Assembly (NCBI GenBank): GCA_020536535.1
Contig: JAHLWZ010000929.1
Location: 1 to 44,401 of the forward strand
Direction: 5' to 3'
Origin: Pelomyxa schiedti
Taxonomy: Eukaryota; Evosea; Pelobiontida; Pelomyxidae
Length of the DNA: 44,401 nucleotides
Below are positions 32,615-44,266 of this stretch, piece after piece. Under the pieces are notes generated by a model. That model worked only from the letters and a program-made list of their open reading frames with translations. It searched no databases and was not told the origin of the DNA. Both the position numbers and the translations under genes were made by a program. The number at the start of each line of letters is the position of its first letter. The first letter of the stretch is position 1.

Positions 32615-35600
32615 CTACAAGCACAACGCGTGCAACGTGTTGAACACACTGTGGAGATCAGAGCCCCCGAATATATACATCCTCTTCCCAGCTTGCCACC
32701 ACGCAGCAGCGTGGCACATGACCTTTGGCGAGTCTCTGTTGCCCGCAGAACCAAGGTACTTCCACGTCGCATCGCCCCCCTCTGCTATCTCCAGCATGGT
32801 AGTTCCCAGTGCAGACTGCACAATCACGCTGGTGCAGGGCCGCCCCGGGGGGCATGTTGTCTTGGGCACCACCACCGCTGAGAACCGAGCAGCGGGAACG
32901 CGGAAGTCAGTGACCGGCACGTTTCCAAGTGGCAAGCAGGGGCAGGTACCGTGAGGCGAGAGTTTGGTCCAAACCAATGTCTCCAAGTCAACGGCGTACC
33001 TAGACAAGTGGTGGCGTGTTAGTTCTTTTTCCCAAGACCAGAGTAGAATTCTTTGGCCATACACTTCATCAAGGAGAGCAGCCCCATCGAACCCACCAAG
33101 GACGAGCATAGTCCGGCCGTCGGGCATAAGCACTGCAGAGTGTTGGGTGCGTGGGGATGGAATGGCTCCGGTCATCCGCGATGTGACTTCGGACCACTCA
33201 CGGGACTGGATGCTGAATATCCACATGTCGTTGAACAGCTTGTACGGCCCGCCAGCGCAAAAAGCTCCGCCGAACACTACTAGGTGGTTTCCAACAGCCA
33301 CTGTGGTATGACCAGCTCTGCAGTGTGGTGAGGTACCGGTGAAGGGAACCTCTGTCATCTATACAGCATTGAGAGAGAGAAAGGAGGGCTGTGAGATAAG
33401 TGACAAATGGGGGAGGAAGGAATGAAGGGTAGGTAACTGTGCAAGCCAGAAGATCAAGGAGATACATGTCAGAGTACTGGCAGCGGGAATCCCAGCCGCC
33501 ATAAAGGAAAACCTTGGTTTCGGAAAACTCAGACGCAATAGTGGCACTGTGTCCCCATCTGGAATTGGAAAAGTTTCCCATGTGAGGTTTTTTGCCGTTT
33601 AGGGGATAACGACCTTTCATTCCTTACAAATGGGGGATGTTTAATGGCTGGATCCGCTGTAATCTCCAGTCTGGACCACTGATGGAGCACAAGGTCGAAT
33701 GCTGAAATGCCCACATTATCAGCTCCACCAACAACATAGAGTCGGTTTTCAGTTCCAACAGAGCTCACAAATATGGTTGGCCAGGTGCATGGTTTTGGAG
33801 CCTAAAATTACTTAGATTTGCAAATTGGAAGTCTCTTCTACCTTATCTGAGTTAGTGTAGCAAACCCAGGCGGGGGCTTCAGGTATAGCACGTGGAATTA
33901 CAACTTCTGCAAAAAAACTTTGTTAATGTTACTGAGATGAAGAAGGATTTTCACCAGAGCACATGGTTGGTTCCGTTTGACTAGTGTAAACCCATTCAGA
34001 GTCATAAGGATAATATTCCAGAGCGTGCACAACTCTTTTGAAGAGAACTTCAGTAAAAAAAACTCATCGAAAATACGAAATACTTAGTGTGAGACAAATC
34101 ATGAAAAATAGTGAGAGGTTTTTCATCATAGTACATCATCCAATGAAATTTTATAGCCAAGACTGGTCTCACATCAGCCGGAACAGTTGGAGTCCCCTTC
34201 TTTTGTGCAGCTGAAATGAGATAAGATATAAGATACAGAAGAAAAAAAACTGAATACAATTAAAAGAATAAGGTTCGTTGCTAAGAACAACAGAGAAAGG
34301 GTCCTTGTTTGTGAACATGCAAAAAATCTCAATCCTGGCCGGTTGTTAAATTAAATATAATGGAGACGATTGACTTGGAAAAGATTGAAGCTGAGATATG
34401 ATCATTGTCAGGATCCATTCCCTTGATAGCAATTTCCCACTTCCCTGAACCAAGGATTATTACTTTTTCCCAGGCGGGCCAAAACAGAAGGGCTGGTAGA
34501 TAACACACCTCCAGCTCCGATTTGAGAGGTTATGAAAACACGCCTTCTAAGTCTCCATGGGGGAATAACAAGATTCAACCGTTTCATCACCTATAGAATC
34601 AAGATTAATGAAATGAAGTACAAGTGGGAAGTCAGTGATACCTCCTTCATTACATCATCAGTCTTTGCATGTATTACAAAGTCGGCCCTGGAGTCCAACG
34701 GAGTGTGTTGTAAGTTGCATATAATTAAATGCCCACGTCTATAATATTGACGGATGAGTGGAGGAGTTGCAATGTCTACTCATACACAGAAGCATTACGC
34801 GGCATGTCAGCTGCGGGAGTAACAGTGAGAGAACTTCCCAAGACCAACATTACGTCAGCTTTTTTACTGTGCTTGTAGGCTCGATCCAGCTGAAGTGCTG
34901 GGAGAGATTGCCTTCGAAAATGAATGAAACATTGTGAATATAGTCCTACCCGAAGTCAATTGTCCATTCCATCAGACGGCCATGACACAGGTCACAATAC
35001 CTTCCAGTAAAGTGATCCCTGCCATCACGTTGCCTGTAACAAGGAAAATCCCTCATGTCTTGTGAAAATTGTTACATCCAACAGGGAAAGGAATTTAGAG
35101 ACGGCAGGTACATTGTGTGTTGCAGCCCTCACACTCCTCCACACTGCAATTTCCGTGCAACCTTGTATGTTTTAAAGTTACAAATGTGTTCCATTAGCAA
35201 ATGAGTTACTCAGAGATGTTCCCCTGAAGAATTCCAGATTTGCGGTGGAGTCCATCACAGTTCTATTATTAACGGAGGAATAATGTGAAGGAAGAAGGAA
35301 AAAGTGACAAAAAACCTGAGTAATCATGTACTTCATTATTCCTCTATCTTGTAGACCTACCAAAGCCATGTGGGCTGATGTGGGCCATGCCTCTAGCACA
35401 CTTTTGGTGGGGGAGGTACGAACTCTGCCCTAGTATTTTGCTGAGCTACCCAACAACCCAAAAAAAGGAAAGTACCTGTGCTTTCAGTGTCCATACACCT
35501 TCAGGACCTCTGTTGAGAAAACTAAGTCAAGAAGAAATGTTAACACTGTTTCAACCTGAAATCTAAAAGACAAAAATATAAGAATAAAAAAAGAGACATT

Positions 35601-35837
35601 TTCTTTGTTAACCTGGTATACCAGCAGACGTGCTAATCTACAAAAAAAAAATAAGACAAGACGAAGGCACGACTATGACAGGTGTGACATTCAACGTACC
35701 CCAGCACCAGTGAACGTTACAAAGTGATTTGATGCCCTGATCAAGTCCACCAGTCTGCCCACCTTATCGTTGAATTCCTCGGGACTGTCAAAGTGCTCCT
35801 TGATAGCCTCTTCAGTCTTGTGTGCCGTCCACGCCAT
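32615..35837 (-). CDS. SIRT6/7-type sirtuin fused to a C-terminal Kelch beta-propeller
   Basis: The gene starts MAWTAHKTEEAIKEHFDS at 35837. The sirtuin part (about 34200-35837) has FVTFTGAG, ISTSAGIPDFRGPEG, TQNCDGLHRKSG with the catalytic His, a zinc site (ECEGCN and YCDLCHG), LVLGSSLTVTPA, ICNLQHTPLDSRADF and DDVMKEVMKRLNLVIP, as in SIRT6/7. It continues through the beta-rich tail seen in plant SRT1-like proteins. Without any stop in the modelled exons it runs into Kelch repeats: RLYVVGGADN, VFLYGGWD, LVVFGGAF, LVLGGFDG and MYIFGGSD, ending at 32615. NAD-dependent deacylation of chromatin or other targets is expected, with Kelch as a binding module. Two junctions are uncertain: the zinc-loop exon (near 35030-35110) and the donor near 34340, where only GC fits the phase. 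A two-gene alternative is therefore not excluded. Confidence 0.78.
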
Positions 35838-36150
35838 CTTTCTTCACGTTTAGTCTTTCGGTTTTTGGCTTATTTTAAACCGACGTGATCTTCGAAATCA
35901 GGGTTCGGAATAAATCGAATTGGTGTGAGTGTCCAATTGTTAGGGCGTTTGGTCTTGTGGCCCAATGTGAAATTTTTTCTCGTTTCACAGCGCGTAAGAA
36001 AAAAAAAAAGGCACAAACTGTATGGACGACAAAACCCTATTTGTTTATGACAAAAACACCAAAAAGAAAAAAATGCCGCCGCTGAGGGTCAGCGCCGCTC
36101 TCGGCCAGGTGTCTGGATGATGACCGCCTGGCTGCTCAAAAAAAGCTGTC
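35838..36150. other. Gap between the GATA gene end and the sirtuin-Kelch start
   Basis: These 313 bp should contain the sirtuin-Kelch promoter (minus strand). A plus-strand frame at 35885-36085 is lysine-rich because of A runs and has no family support. A G+C-rich patch around 36074-36110 contains the small palindrome-like CGCTGAGGGTCAGCG. Nothing else is recognised. Confidence 0.4.
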
Positions 36151-37121
36151 TCAGGTTGTGGGGTTGAGAAGGGATTCTACTGCAAAAGTGCTATTCGGGT
36201 TAGGAGGTGTGCGCAGCTCCTTCTTGACCATCTTGGCAAAACGCAAGCCACAACCATTGCAAAGCCTGTTTTGGGTATTAGAAAAATTCGACGCCGATCC
36301 CTCCCCGAGGAAATTCACTCACGATTTGCAGTTGTCAGGACCACGGCGCCACTCTATTGTCTCAGTTGCACCACATTTGTGGCAGAAGAACGCCTCCGGA
36401 TTTTTTGCTCTGGCCCTCTGTAAATTGAGTGGTTAGTATCGCCGACGAGTAAGGGAAAACATTTCATACCCTTCGGGGCTTGGGCGGAGCATCACCCCCT
36501 TGCATTTCCATTGTCCATAAAAATGTTCCTGGGGGTCTACAAAGTTCATCATGTTAGTTTCTAAATTGAGAGAAATTGAGAGAAAATTACGGGGAACGTG
36601 GGGACGTAGGGCACGTCTCCGGAGAAGAAGTAGCGGTATGTGAAGAAGTACTTGTGCTGCGCCTTGGTGATATCTCTTCACTGAAAGCAGTCGTAGAGAA
36701 ATTACAGGTTGAAATAGACTCCAATGGAGGCGGTGGGATAGGAGTATTTACTGGATACACTTTCGAAGTTGTTGCACTTGGTGGAGACGAAAGGGGTTGC
36801 ATAAAAGGCAGGCTAGCCATGGAGAACAGTGAGCCCACAAAGTTCTGGGACGGAGAAAGAGATGGGGAAAGATTCGGCGACGGCGAGACTGATATGGGTG
36901 GAGGGGGTCCATCAGCAGGTACAGGGGGTGGAATGCGACTAAAGTTCTCACGTATGGTATCCTCGGTCTGAAGTTCGGAAAGGAGAATCTGATATACAAG
37001 GTTCTACACAGAAGAATGTGTTTGTTACGCCGAGGGAAAAAAAGACCAAAGGACAAACTACCTTGGTGTTATTCGCGGATGATGTTTTATCGAGAGTAAT
37101 CATTACATTTACGGTCTCCAT
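36151..37121 (-). CDS. GATA-type zinc finger transcription factor
   Basis: Five exons on the minus strand (37121-37062, 37003-36591, 36536-36470, 36417-36323, 36265-36151) total 249 residues, all phases consistent. The N-terminus (METVNVMITLDK...) is followed by a helix (LVYQILLSELQTEDTI) and a Pro/Ser-rich region typical of an activation domain. The C-terminal part has a basic stretch PKPRRRARAKN and one GATA finger: FFCHKCGATETIEWRRGPD, then LCNGCGLRFAK across an intron. Spacing is C-x2-C-x17-C-x2-C. It should bind WGATAR sites in the nucleus. The protein ends 33 residues after the last finger cysteine. It has one finger only, as in many protist and fungal GATA factors. Confidence 0.9.
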
Positions 37122-37729
37122 AAGGCGTGGAGCAGGGACCCTGGGAAACCGATTTCGTAGTGTCAACAACAATAGGGCTCCAAAATCAGACGCGTAATTA
37201 CGAGCCTATATATGAGGGACAAAGAAACGTTAGCCACAACAAAACAAAAAACGAAACACATAAGCACCAAACAGACGGCGAGGGGGGGAAAAAAAAAAAC
37301 GCGCCTCCATCGGAGCCTTGAGGTTGTTGTTTATTTGTTTGCTTTTTTATTTAAGTTTCGAGTTTTTCCCCGTTTCGTTCTTCGGCTTTTTGTGCCTGTT
37401 TCCTTTTTTTAAAACCAACAGGTCGTTTAGGGAAAATGTTTTGCTGCTAGGACAAGTTGATACACTGTAACTTGTGGATTTATACTTGGGGTGCACTCTC
37501 ATCGGCGGAAAAAGGAAACTACCACAGATCGGATCAAGGAAGATTTCCGATCTGTGGTACTTTGGATCTTTTGTTCCAGCGGTTCACGAGGAAAACCCGC
37601 CTTTGTGTGTTCTGCGTAGTGACTTTGGGTAAATCGAGTGGCACAAATTCCCAGTTGGCATCTGGTTTTCACTGGAACTTCGGCGTGGCCCGTCTTGGTG
37701 ATGCTTCCAGCGTAAAGTTAATAAAATAG
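37122..37729. other. Intergenic region left of the MITE
   Basis: About 600 bp between the GATA gene start and the transposable element. It contains a perfect 14-bp inverted repeat (37520-37559). A 90-codon plus-strand frame (37457-37729) has no recognisable family and spans that hairpin. T-rich stretches occur at 37330-37410. The GATA promoter is presumably in the first 200 bp. Confidence 0.45.
37520..37559. repeat. Perfect 14-bp inverted repeat (hairpin)
   Basis: TACCACAGATCGGA at 37520-37533 is the exact reverse complement of TCCGATCTGTGGTA at 37546-37559, with a 12-nt loop. It lies outside any supported gene, about 175 bp left of the MITE. It could be a regulatory palindrome, a structured RNA or a footprint of another element. 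Confidence 0.8.
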
Positions 37730-37734
37730 AACTT

Positions 37735-38332
37735 TGGGACTCACACTAGGGGGTTTTTGGTCCAAACAACGAAAATCTGGTCCAGGGGAAAAAAATCCGG
37801 TCCGGAAAAAAAATACTTTTTTTCTGTGAATTTCTGTGGCCTGGTTTTGTCACAGGGCGTGAGGCATGTGGTTGTCCGAGCTTGTTGTAACATGGACAAC
37901 TAAATATTATTGTCACAACAAGCAACAGTAACGACTTAAAACCAAGGTATTGAGTCAACGTCACACTGAGGACAAGTCACCTCCAGAGAGACACTGTGCC
38001 ATCTCAGGCCATCTCAGTACAGCTTGTTATGGGTGACTACAACAGCATTGCCATGCACATTTAATGTCCTCTGTGCCTGCTGCATGTGTGTTTATTTCAC
38101 AGAAAAAAGGAATTATTTTTCCGGACTGGATTTTTTTTTTTCTGGACCAGGGCACTTTTGGGCAAAAAAAATTCCTTTCTCCCTTCAGGGCACAGGGACT
38201 GCTGCAGGACCAAGCACATTTTCTGGTCCACCCTTTGGGCCAGCTAAATCCAAAAGAGCAGACTTTTCCATCCACCCCTGACTGAGAACAACACTCTGAT
38301 TCATCAAAACGAATTTTTTAGTGTGAGTCCCA
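37735..38332. mobile_element. MITE-like non-autonomous DNA transposon with TIRs and 5-bp TSD
   Basis: The left end TGGGACTCACACTA (37735-37748) is the exact inverse of the right end TAGTGTGAGTCCCA (38319-38332). AACTT directly flanks both ends (37730-37734 and 38333-38337), a perfect 5-bp target duplication. Inside, a longer subterminal inverted repeat pairs 37778-37833 with 38094-38152, containing CTGGTCCAG, TCCGGTCCGG/ATCCAGTCCGG and TTTTTTCTGTGAA. No transposase frame is present in the 598 bp, so it is non-autonomous. The superfamily is not assigned. Confidence 0.85.
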
Positions 38333-38613
38333 AACTTGTTTTGGCTGAGATCTTCCGAGACAGTCTCAGATTATGTGCATGTGGCGTATTGAACTGTGCC
38401 TCGTCAAGGGAGCGTTTGTCAAAAGGCCCTTGCCTTTGCTGCACTTTTCGGTTGGTGTTCCGCCAAATGAACGTCGTTTTCAGATAAAAAATTGTACTTG
38501 TTGGGCATTTTACCAAGGCTGGGACCAAGGCACAAAAAAGGATAAGGAAATGAAAGGTGGTTGGTTGTTTTCATACAATATTAACATTTGGGATATGTTA
38601 CCTTTCCCAGTGG

Positions 38614-39443
38614 TCAGTCGTGAATTGGTTTGCCAGGTGGAACAGCAGACGACGGAAATTGTTGTGTTGGTGCAGAGATTGGTGGAGGAGGGTATGGACC
38701 AATTGGGCCCGGCACGTTCGACATTGTGACTGGCTGAGGGGGCATCGGAGGCATTGGGCCCTGGAGCTGGGGCATTGGTGGCATGTTTGGAAGCTGCGGC
38801 ATTATGGGAACGCCTGGTTGTGGTGGTTGCTGCTGCTGTACAGCCATGGTCATTGGCATAGTCATAGGCTGAGCCTGAGGGGGATATCCTGGCTGGGTTT
38901 GGTATACAATTTGGCCTGGGGGCAGGGCTTGATTGGCCATTTGCATTTGCATGTGTTGTTGTGCTTGGGCCATTTGCATTTGTTGCTGTTGGGCCATTTG
39001 CATTTGTTGTTGTTGGTACATTTGGGGCTGCATTGTCATCATTGGTTGGGGCATCCCATAAGTAGTGGGTGGGGGATACGCCATTGGCACGGTGCCGGGC
39101 GGTGGCCCCATATTCATCACAACCTGGGTCTACATACAAAATTAAGTACACTTATTGCAGTGTCACTAGTATTTCCAAAAAGAATTACAACGAAACAAAA
39201 CCCAACCGTTGTGACATGGGTCTCAGGGTGCACCCAGCGAATGTTCTCCCTCTCCACCATTCCCTCAAGGAAAAAAGCATCCAGCAGCTGTCCTACCCCG
39301 CACATCCCCCCAGTGAAAAACCACAGCAGGCCAGTGCATGGCTTGCCCAGGTACATCCTGTGCAGCCCACAGAAGCCGCACCAACACCCGCACCACAGGC
39401 ACCATGCAGTAGCGTGCGATTTGCGCTCGTGCTCGTGTGGCAT
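38614..39443 (-). CDS. TM2-domain membrane protein with Pro/Gln/Met-rich tail
   Basis: Two exons on the minus strand (39443-39207 and 39129-38614) give 250 residues. After a short N-terminus (MPHEHERKSHATAW) comes the TM2 domain. Its first helix is Cys/Trp-rich, followed by the turn GLHRMYLGK and the second helix TGLLWFFTGGMCGVGQLLDA. The motif HR.YLGK between two helices is diagnostic. The second exon encodes a low-complexity cytosolic or extracellular tail rich in Pro, Gln and Met (repeats such as MQMAQQQQMQMA). Function is unknown; animal TM2D proteins act near Notch and presenilin, and bacterial ones are uncharacterised. It shares a 148-bp divergent gap with the reductase gene. Confidence 0.85.
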
Positions 39444-39591
39444 TATTCCCCTGCGCTGGTTGTTTGTTTTGGTCTCGGTGTCGGTGTCTGGGTTGTTGGT
39501 GTTTACTTTTGGTTTGGTGTTTTTTTTTTTGGTTGGTTGTTTTTTCTGGGGTCAGTGCAGTTTTGTTGATTCTGGGTTTCTGAACGCGGCG

Positions 39592-42500
39592 ATGAGGGAG
39601 TTGGCGGGCGAGTATTGGTGCAACGAGTGCAAGAATGAAATCAAAGGTTTGTTTTTCTCTGTTGCTTCTGTATGATATCATGGGGACGACGTGGAACGTT
39701 GTAAGGGAGCAGACGGTACCACTGCACTGAGTGCTCACGGTACGACTTGTGTGAAAGTTGCCAGGCCATTGGCGTCCACCCTGAACATTGGGTGGTTCTT
39801 GAGGCCAGTCTCCCAGAGGACCTGGCTGCCGTGGTAAGCTTGCTTTCCGTTGGTTGCATTTTAATTGGAATGCATGTATGTGTTTTAACTGGAATGTATG
39901 TATCCAAAAAAAAAAAAAAGGTCTCTTCACAGGATACATTTGTTACTATGCTGTGGTCTGCACTGCAGTCATATGCAAACAGACCGTGCTTGGGAATCCG
40001 TAAAATTTTGTCTGATGGCAGTGTTACTCCTGGTTTTGAGTGGAAAACTTATGAACAGATACGCCAACAAACTGAGAGGCTATCTTATGGTTCCTTTTTT
40101 TATTACTGCTGTCTCCCCAGTCAAGTGAAAATGCAGGATTACTTGTCAAGTTGAGTCTAGCCCATGGCACTAGAATGGGAATTTGTGGCAAAAACTCTAT
40201 TGAGTGGTGAGTTGCGGACCTTTTTTTTTCTTTTTTCTATTTTGTAACTCTTATAGGTTTGTAACGGATATGGCTGTGATGTTTTGTGGACTTACAACTG
40301 TCCCTCTCCATATTGACTGGGACTTGCATACTACAGAGCAAATACTGCTCAACTCAGGAGTTGCAACTGTTTTCTGTGATTCCCACAAAATGGACTTCTT
40401 TCTCCAAATTTTGTCTAGTGGCAAATGCCCGTTGTTAAAGCACGTTTTCTGCCTTGATGTCAATGTATGCAATCAGTTAACAATTAGCACAAAATTACAG
40501 TGATATTTTGTGCATGTAGAAAACACCAAACATAAATGAATTGGAATGCCAAATTACAAACCCTGAAGTTTACGAAACTCTTGCTTATGTACCTGACGAT
40601 ATCCTTGCAATAATATACACTAGGTATCCCCACACCTTCACTCATCTCTTACAGCTTCAAGTGGCTCCACAGGGGTTCCAAAAGGCACAATTATTACTGA
40701 TGCCTTAATGCGGAAGTTTGTGGACCCACGGGGTATTCTTACCCGTAATGACCCCGATGTTGGTGTATCCAAAGGAAATTTGAACTGTATGGCTTTCTCC
40801 AAGAATAACTCCAGCTACAGACTCTCTTGCACACATATCCGATAGGGAGCATGTCTATACAAGACTTTGTCGTGGAGGTCGTTGTGGCATTTGCCCAATT
40901 CCTGAAAGGCTTTTTGAAGATATAAAAATTCTTGGCCCAACTTCCATCTCATCAACTCCTAGGTAAAGATATTTATTATAATCACGTATAACCGCTACCC
41001 TGTATTAATTAGGTTCTGGAACGTACTGCATTCTCAGTACCAGCAAGCTTTTGCACTCGAGTGTGCAAAGTTGCATTCACCATCTCCTCCTTCACTTGCA
41101 GAAGTTGAAGCACGTCGCCAGAGTATACTGGCTGAAATTAGATCAATGTTGGGCCCTCGTATCACCTTGCTAGGCACTGGAGGTGCCTACACAAGTCCTG
41201 AGGTAAAAGATTTTCTCAAAGAATGTTGGGGTGATAAGGTCCGAGGTATTGATTACAACACATAAATGAAGATGTGCAATAACGTCTTATTAAAATGATA
41301 GTGGTTGAGGGTTATGGCTCGACTGAAGCAGGCTCTATTGCAGGCGATGATGGCAAATTTTATTCATGTGTAACTGACTATAAGGTTTACTTTCAGGGTA
41401 TCAATATAAGACGTTAGTCTTCATTCCTTAGTAGATACTGGACTTACCTGAACTTGGCTATTCAAATAAGGACCTCCCTTATCCAAGGGGAGAACTCCTT
41501 CTGAAGACCAGTGAGATGACCCCAGGGTACTTTAACAACCCTGAAGCTAATTCCTCTACTTTCGATTCTGAGGGCTGGTATCACACAGGGGATATTGTAG
41601 CACTCATAGGTTTCAAAACATTCTGTTCATGTCTAGATTCACTTGCTTAGGTGAAAGGCAAATCAAAATTATTGACCGCATAAAAAATATCTTCAAACTG
41701 GCACAGGTAGCCTAGAAATGGGAGTTTTAGGTCCTTATTAACAAAATAAGGGGGAATTTGTGGAACCCCAAAGAGTAGAACAAATTCTCGAACACCACCC
41801 TTTAATTGCTCAAGCCTTTGTAACATGCGGGACAATCACCAAGTACCAGCAAAACTCAGTGGTACTTGTCCCACAACATATGTCACTAAAGGAGTGAGTG
41901 ATACTTCTTTTAGGCTGCTGTTCTTGTACTTTCACAGTCCTTTCTACAGAACTTACCCTCATGCTCACCACACTCAACTCCAGAGTTAGGGAAAATGGTT
42001 CTGAATTTCCAATTGTCACTCACTATTCACTTAGTATTCTAACTTTAGGCTCACTCTGCTTTAATGGAAATTTCAAGAAAAGAAAAACTGCGGCCATTTG
42101 AGGTATGCACACGAAATCGGCATTCTCCAATGTTTGTAATGTCAAATCTAGGTTCCCCGAGTATTAGTAATCGCAGATGAACCCTTTACAGTTGAAAATG
42201 GACTGCTAACTTCTTCAAACAAGTAATACAGTTATATTTTTGTCTCTTTAATAGAGCAAAGGATAAACCGGCTTGCCATAGAAAGGAAATATAGAGATAG
42301 AGTAGATATTGCCATCAATGAAGCTCAGAGAGACACACAAGATAGAGTTCTTGCATCCCTCGTATCAGAGGAAATAGCATTAACTTTGGGAGTAGACCAA
42401 CAGTCTATTCGAGGTTATTAACTGTAGTAAATCCCAATATGCAAACACCATTCAGATGACACCACATGGCAGAGTATAGGAGGAGATTCTCTTTCAGCAT

Positions 42501-44186
42501 TACGGCTTGTTACCTCTCTTAAGGAAAAACACAACGTAACTATTCCCGTGGAGCTTCTGCTGGATAATTCAATGAGTTTGGGGCAAATTTTTAAAGATGT
42601 GAGATAGAAACTTTCCTATTCTCTTGTGACAAAATTGATAAAGGACACCCCTGGGCACTCATCTGTTTCCCTGGAATCCCTTTTTGATGATGTGTCATTA
42701 GAATCTCTCAGTGGCCTGAAATATGTGCAAGACTGTGACCCTACACATACAGGAGTTTTCATTACGGGCTGCACAGGATTTGTTGGAATTCATCTATTAG
42801 CATTTCTACTGAAAGAAACAACTTGGAACATCACTTGCTTAGTCCGCTGTGACAACAAAGAAATAGGATTTGCTAAGCTCTCTGCTTTACTAGCCAGTGT
42901 TAGTGACCAGGCCTTTGAAAACAGTGTTTTAGAAAGAGTGCAAGTTATTCCTGGAGACCTTTCGCAGCCGAGATTGGCTTTAACTGAGGCATGCCTGGAG
43001 GAATTGATTGCACGTGGTACCTTTGCAACAGTTTTTCATGTAGGAGCATGGGTAAATCATGCAATGCCATATTCTGCACTCAGGTACCAAGTGCTTTTTT
43101 TTTTTTTTTTGTTTAATTTTGTGAACCAATGCAGGGCAACAAATGTGTTCGGTACCAAGGAACTTGCTAAAATTGCACTGCAAGCTGGAACAAAATGTTT
43201 TATTCACGTATCTTCTGTATCAACTGCTGATGACGATGGATCATTTTTGACAGAAATGTCCTCTTCTACTGAACATATGTTTATTTGATTAAAGCACTCT
43301 CAGAAACGCCGCTTCGAAGAATGGGTATGCTACAAGTAAGTGGTGCGCAGAGATGATTGTACAACAAATTTCTGGCAATTTTCTTCTCCCCGTAATTACA
43401 GCTAGGTAGCTGATCCCTACCCTTTTTTTTCTCCCAAATTGACAGTTAATTCAGGCTTGGAATGGTCTGCTCCTCTACGGAGACTGGCTACGGGAACAAA
43501 GCCGATTGGCTTCATCGCCTCATTGCCGGGTGCGTTGCGCTGCGCGCAGTTCCACAAAGCACATCCAAGCTCAATCTCATCCCGGTTGATTCTGTGGCTC
43601 GCCTGCTGCACTTCTTAAGCACTTCCGGCCTCGTGGATTCCGATGCTGTTGAGTTTTTTTTTATTTTTCCTCCTGAGCCTAAAACTCCCCCCCCCACTCT
43701 TATCCTCAGAATCGCTACGTCAAAGTCACTCTGGCCAACTCTGACCGCATAGAATTCACACAGATAGCCAACTGGCTGGCCACACACGCGCAGTGCGCGC
43801 CAGTCCACCGCTCCCTGTGGTTGTTGGAACTCCACAGGCAACTGGGAATTCAACAACCACAGCTTTCACTCCAGCAACAAGTTCCAATTCCCCCGGCAAC
43901 AACAGCTTCATCCACACCGACTTCGTCGACTACGTCAACATCAACCTCAACCTCAGCTTCAGTTTCTGCAGTTACTTGTGCTGTTTCAAAAACAACTGCA
44001 ACAACCACAAGCACTACAACTACAAAGCAGCAATCCCTTTTGGAGGGGCTCCTTCTGTTCCCGACAGGACAAGTGCCTGAGGACCCTCCTACATATACAT
44101 TCTGTCCAGATGGCTTTGTGACCCCTGTGCTCAATGAGGAAATATTCCTCAAGTACCTAAAGTGGTGCACGGCCACGGGATGGTAA
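39592..44186 (+). CDS. ZZ zinc finger - carboxylic acid reductase-like enzyme (A-T-R)
   Basis: A many-exon gene. Exons 1-2 (39592-39646, 39706-39833) encode a ZZ-type finger: WCNECKNE, YHCTECSRYDLCESCQ and HPEHW. An adenylation domain follows: RPCLGIRKI, YTSGSTGVPKG, GYGSTEAGS (41310-41336), GWYHTGDI and DRIKNIFKLAQ/GEFVEP, the pattern of carboxylic acid reductases. The carrier domain has IGGDSLSALRL; the Ser codon at 42488-42490 would take phosphopantetheine. The reductase domain has TGCTGFVG (about 42763), AWVNHAMPYSALR, catalytic Tyr and Lys in GYATSKW (43325-43339), RLGMVCSS and IPVDSVARLL. A Thr/Ser-rich insert precedes the C-terminus, which ends CTATGW. It should reduce a carboxylic acid to an aldehyde with ATP and NADPH; the substrate is unknown. 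One intron (43279-43303) is only 25 nt. Confidence 0.87.
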
Positions 44187-44216
44187 CAGACTGGAACCTT
44201 TTTTACACCACAAGGG

Positions 44217-44266
44217 CCGATATTCAAAAATATCGGTGGGTTATGTGTTTTGGGATGGTGAATAAA
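44217..44266 (+). terminator. 3' UTR hairpin and AATAAA signal after the reductase gene
   Basis: CCGATATT (44217-44224) and AATATCGG (44229-44236) form a perfect 8-bp stem with a CAAA loop, 30 nt after the stop. AATAAA follows at 44261-44266. Together they look like a polyadenylation region. The function of the hairpin is unknown. Confidence 0.45.

Noticed and set aside
38557-39675. 372-codon plus-strand frame opposite the TM2 gene
   Set aside because: It is Cys/Trp/His-rich because it reads the complement of the Pro/Gln/Met repeats; the TM2 motif is on the minus strand.
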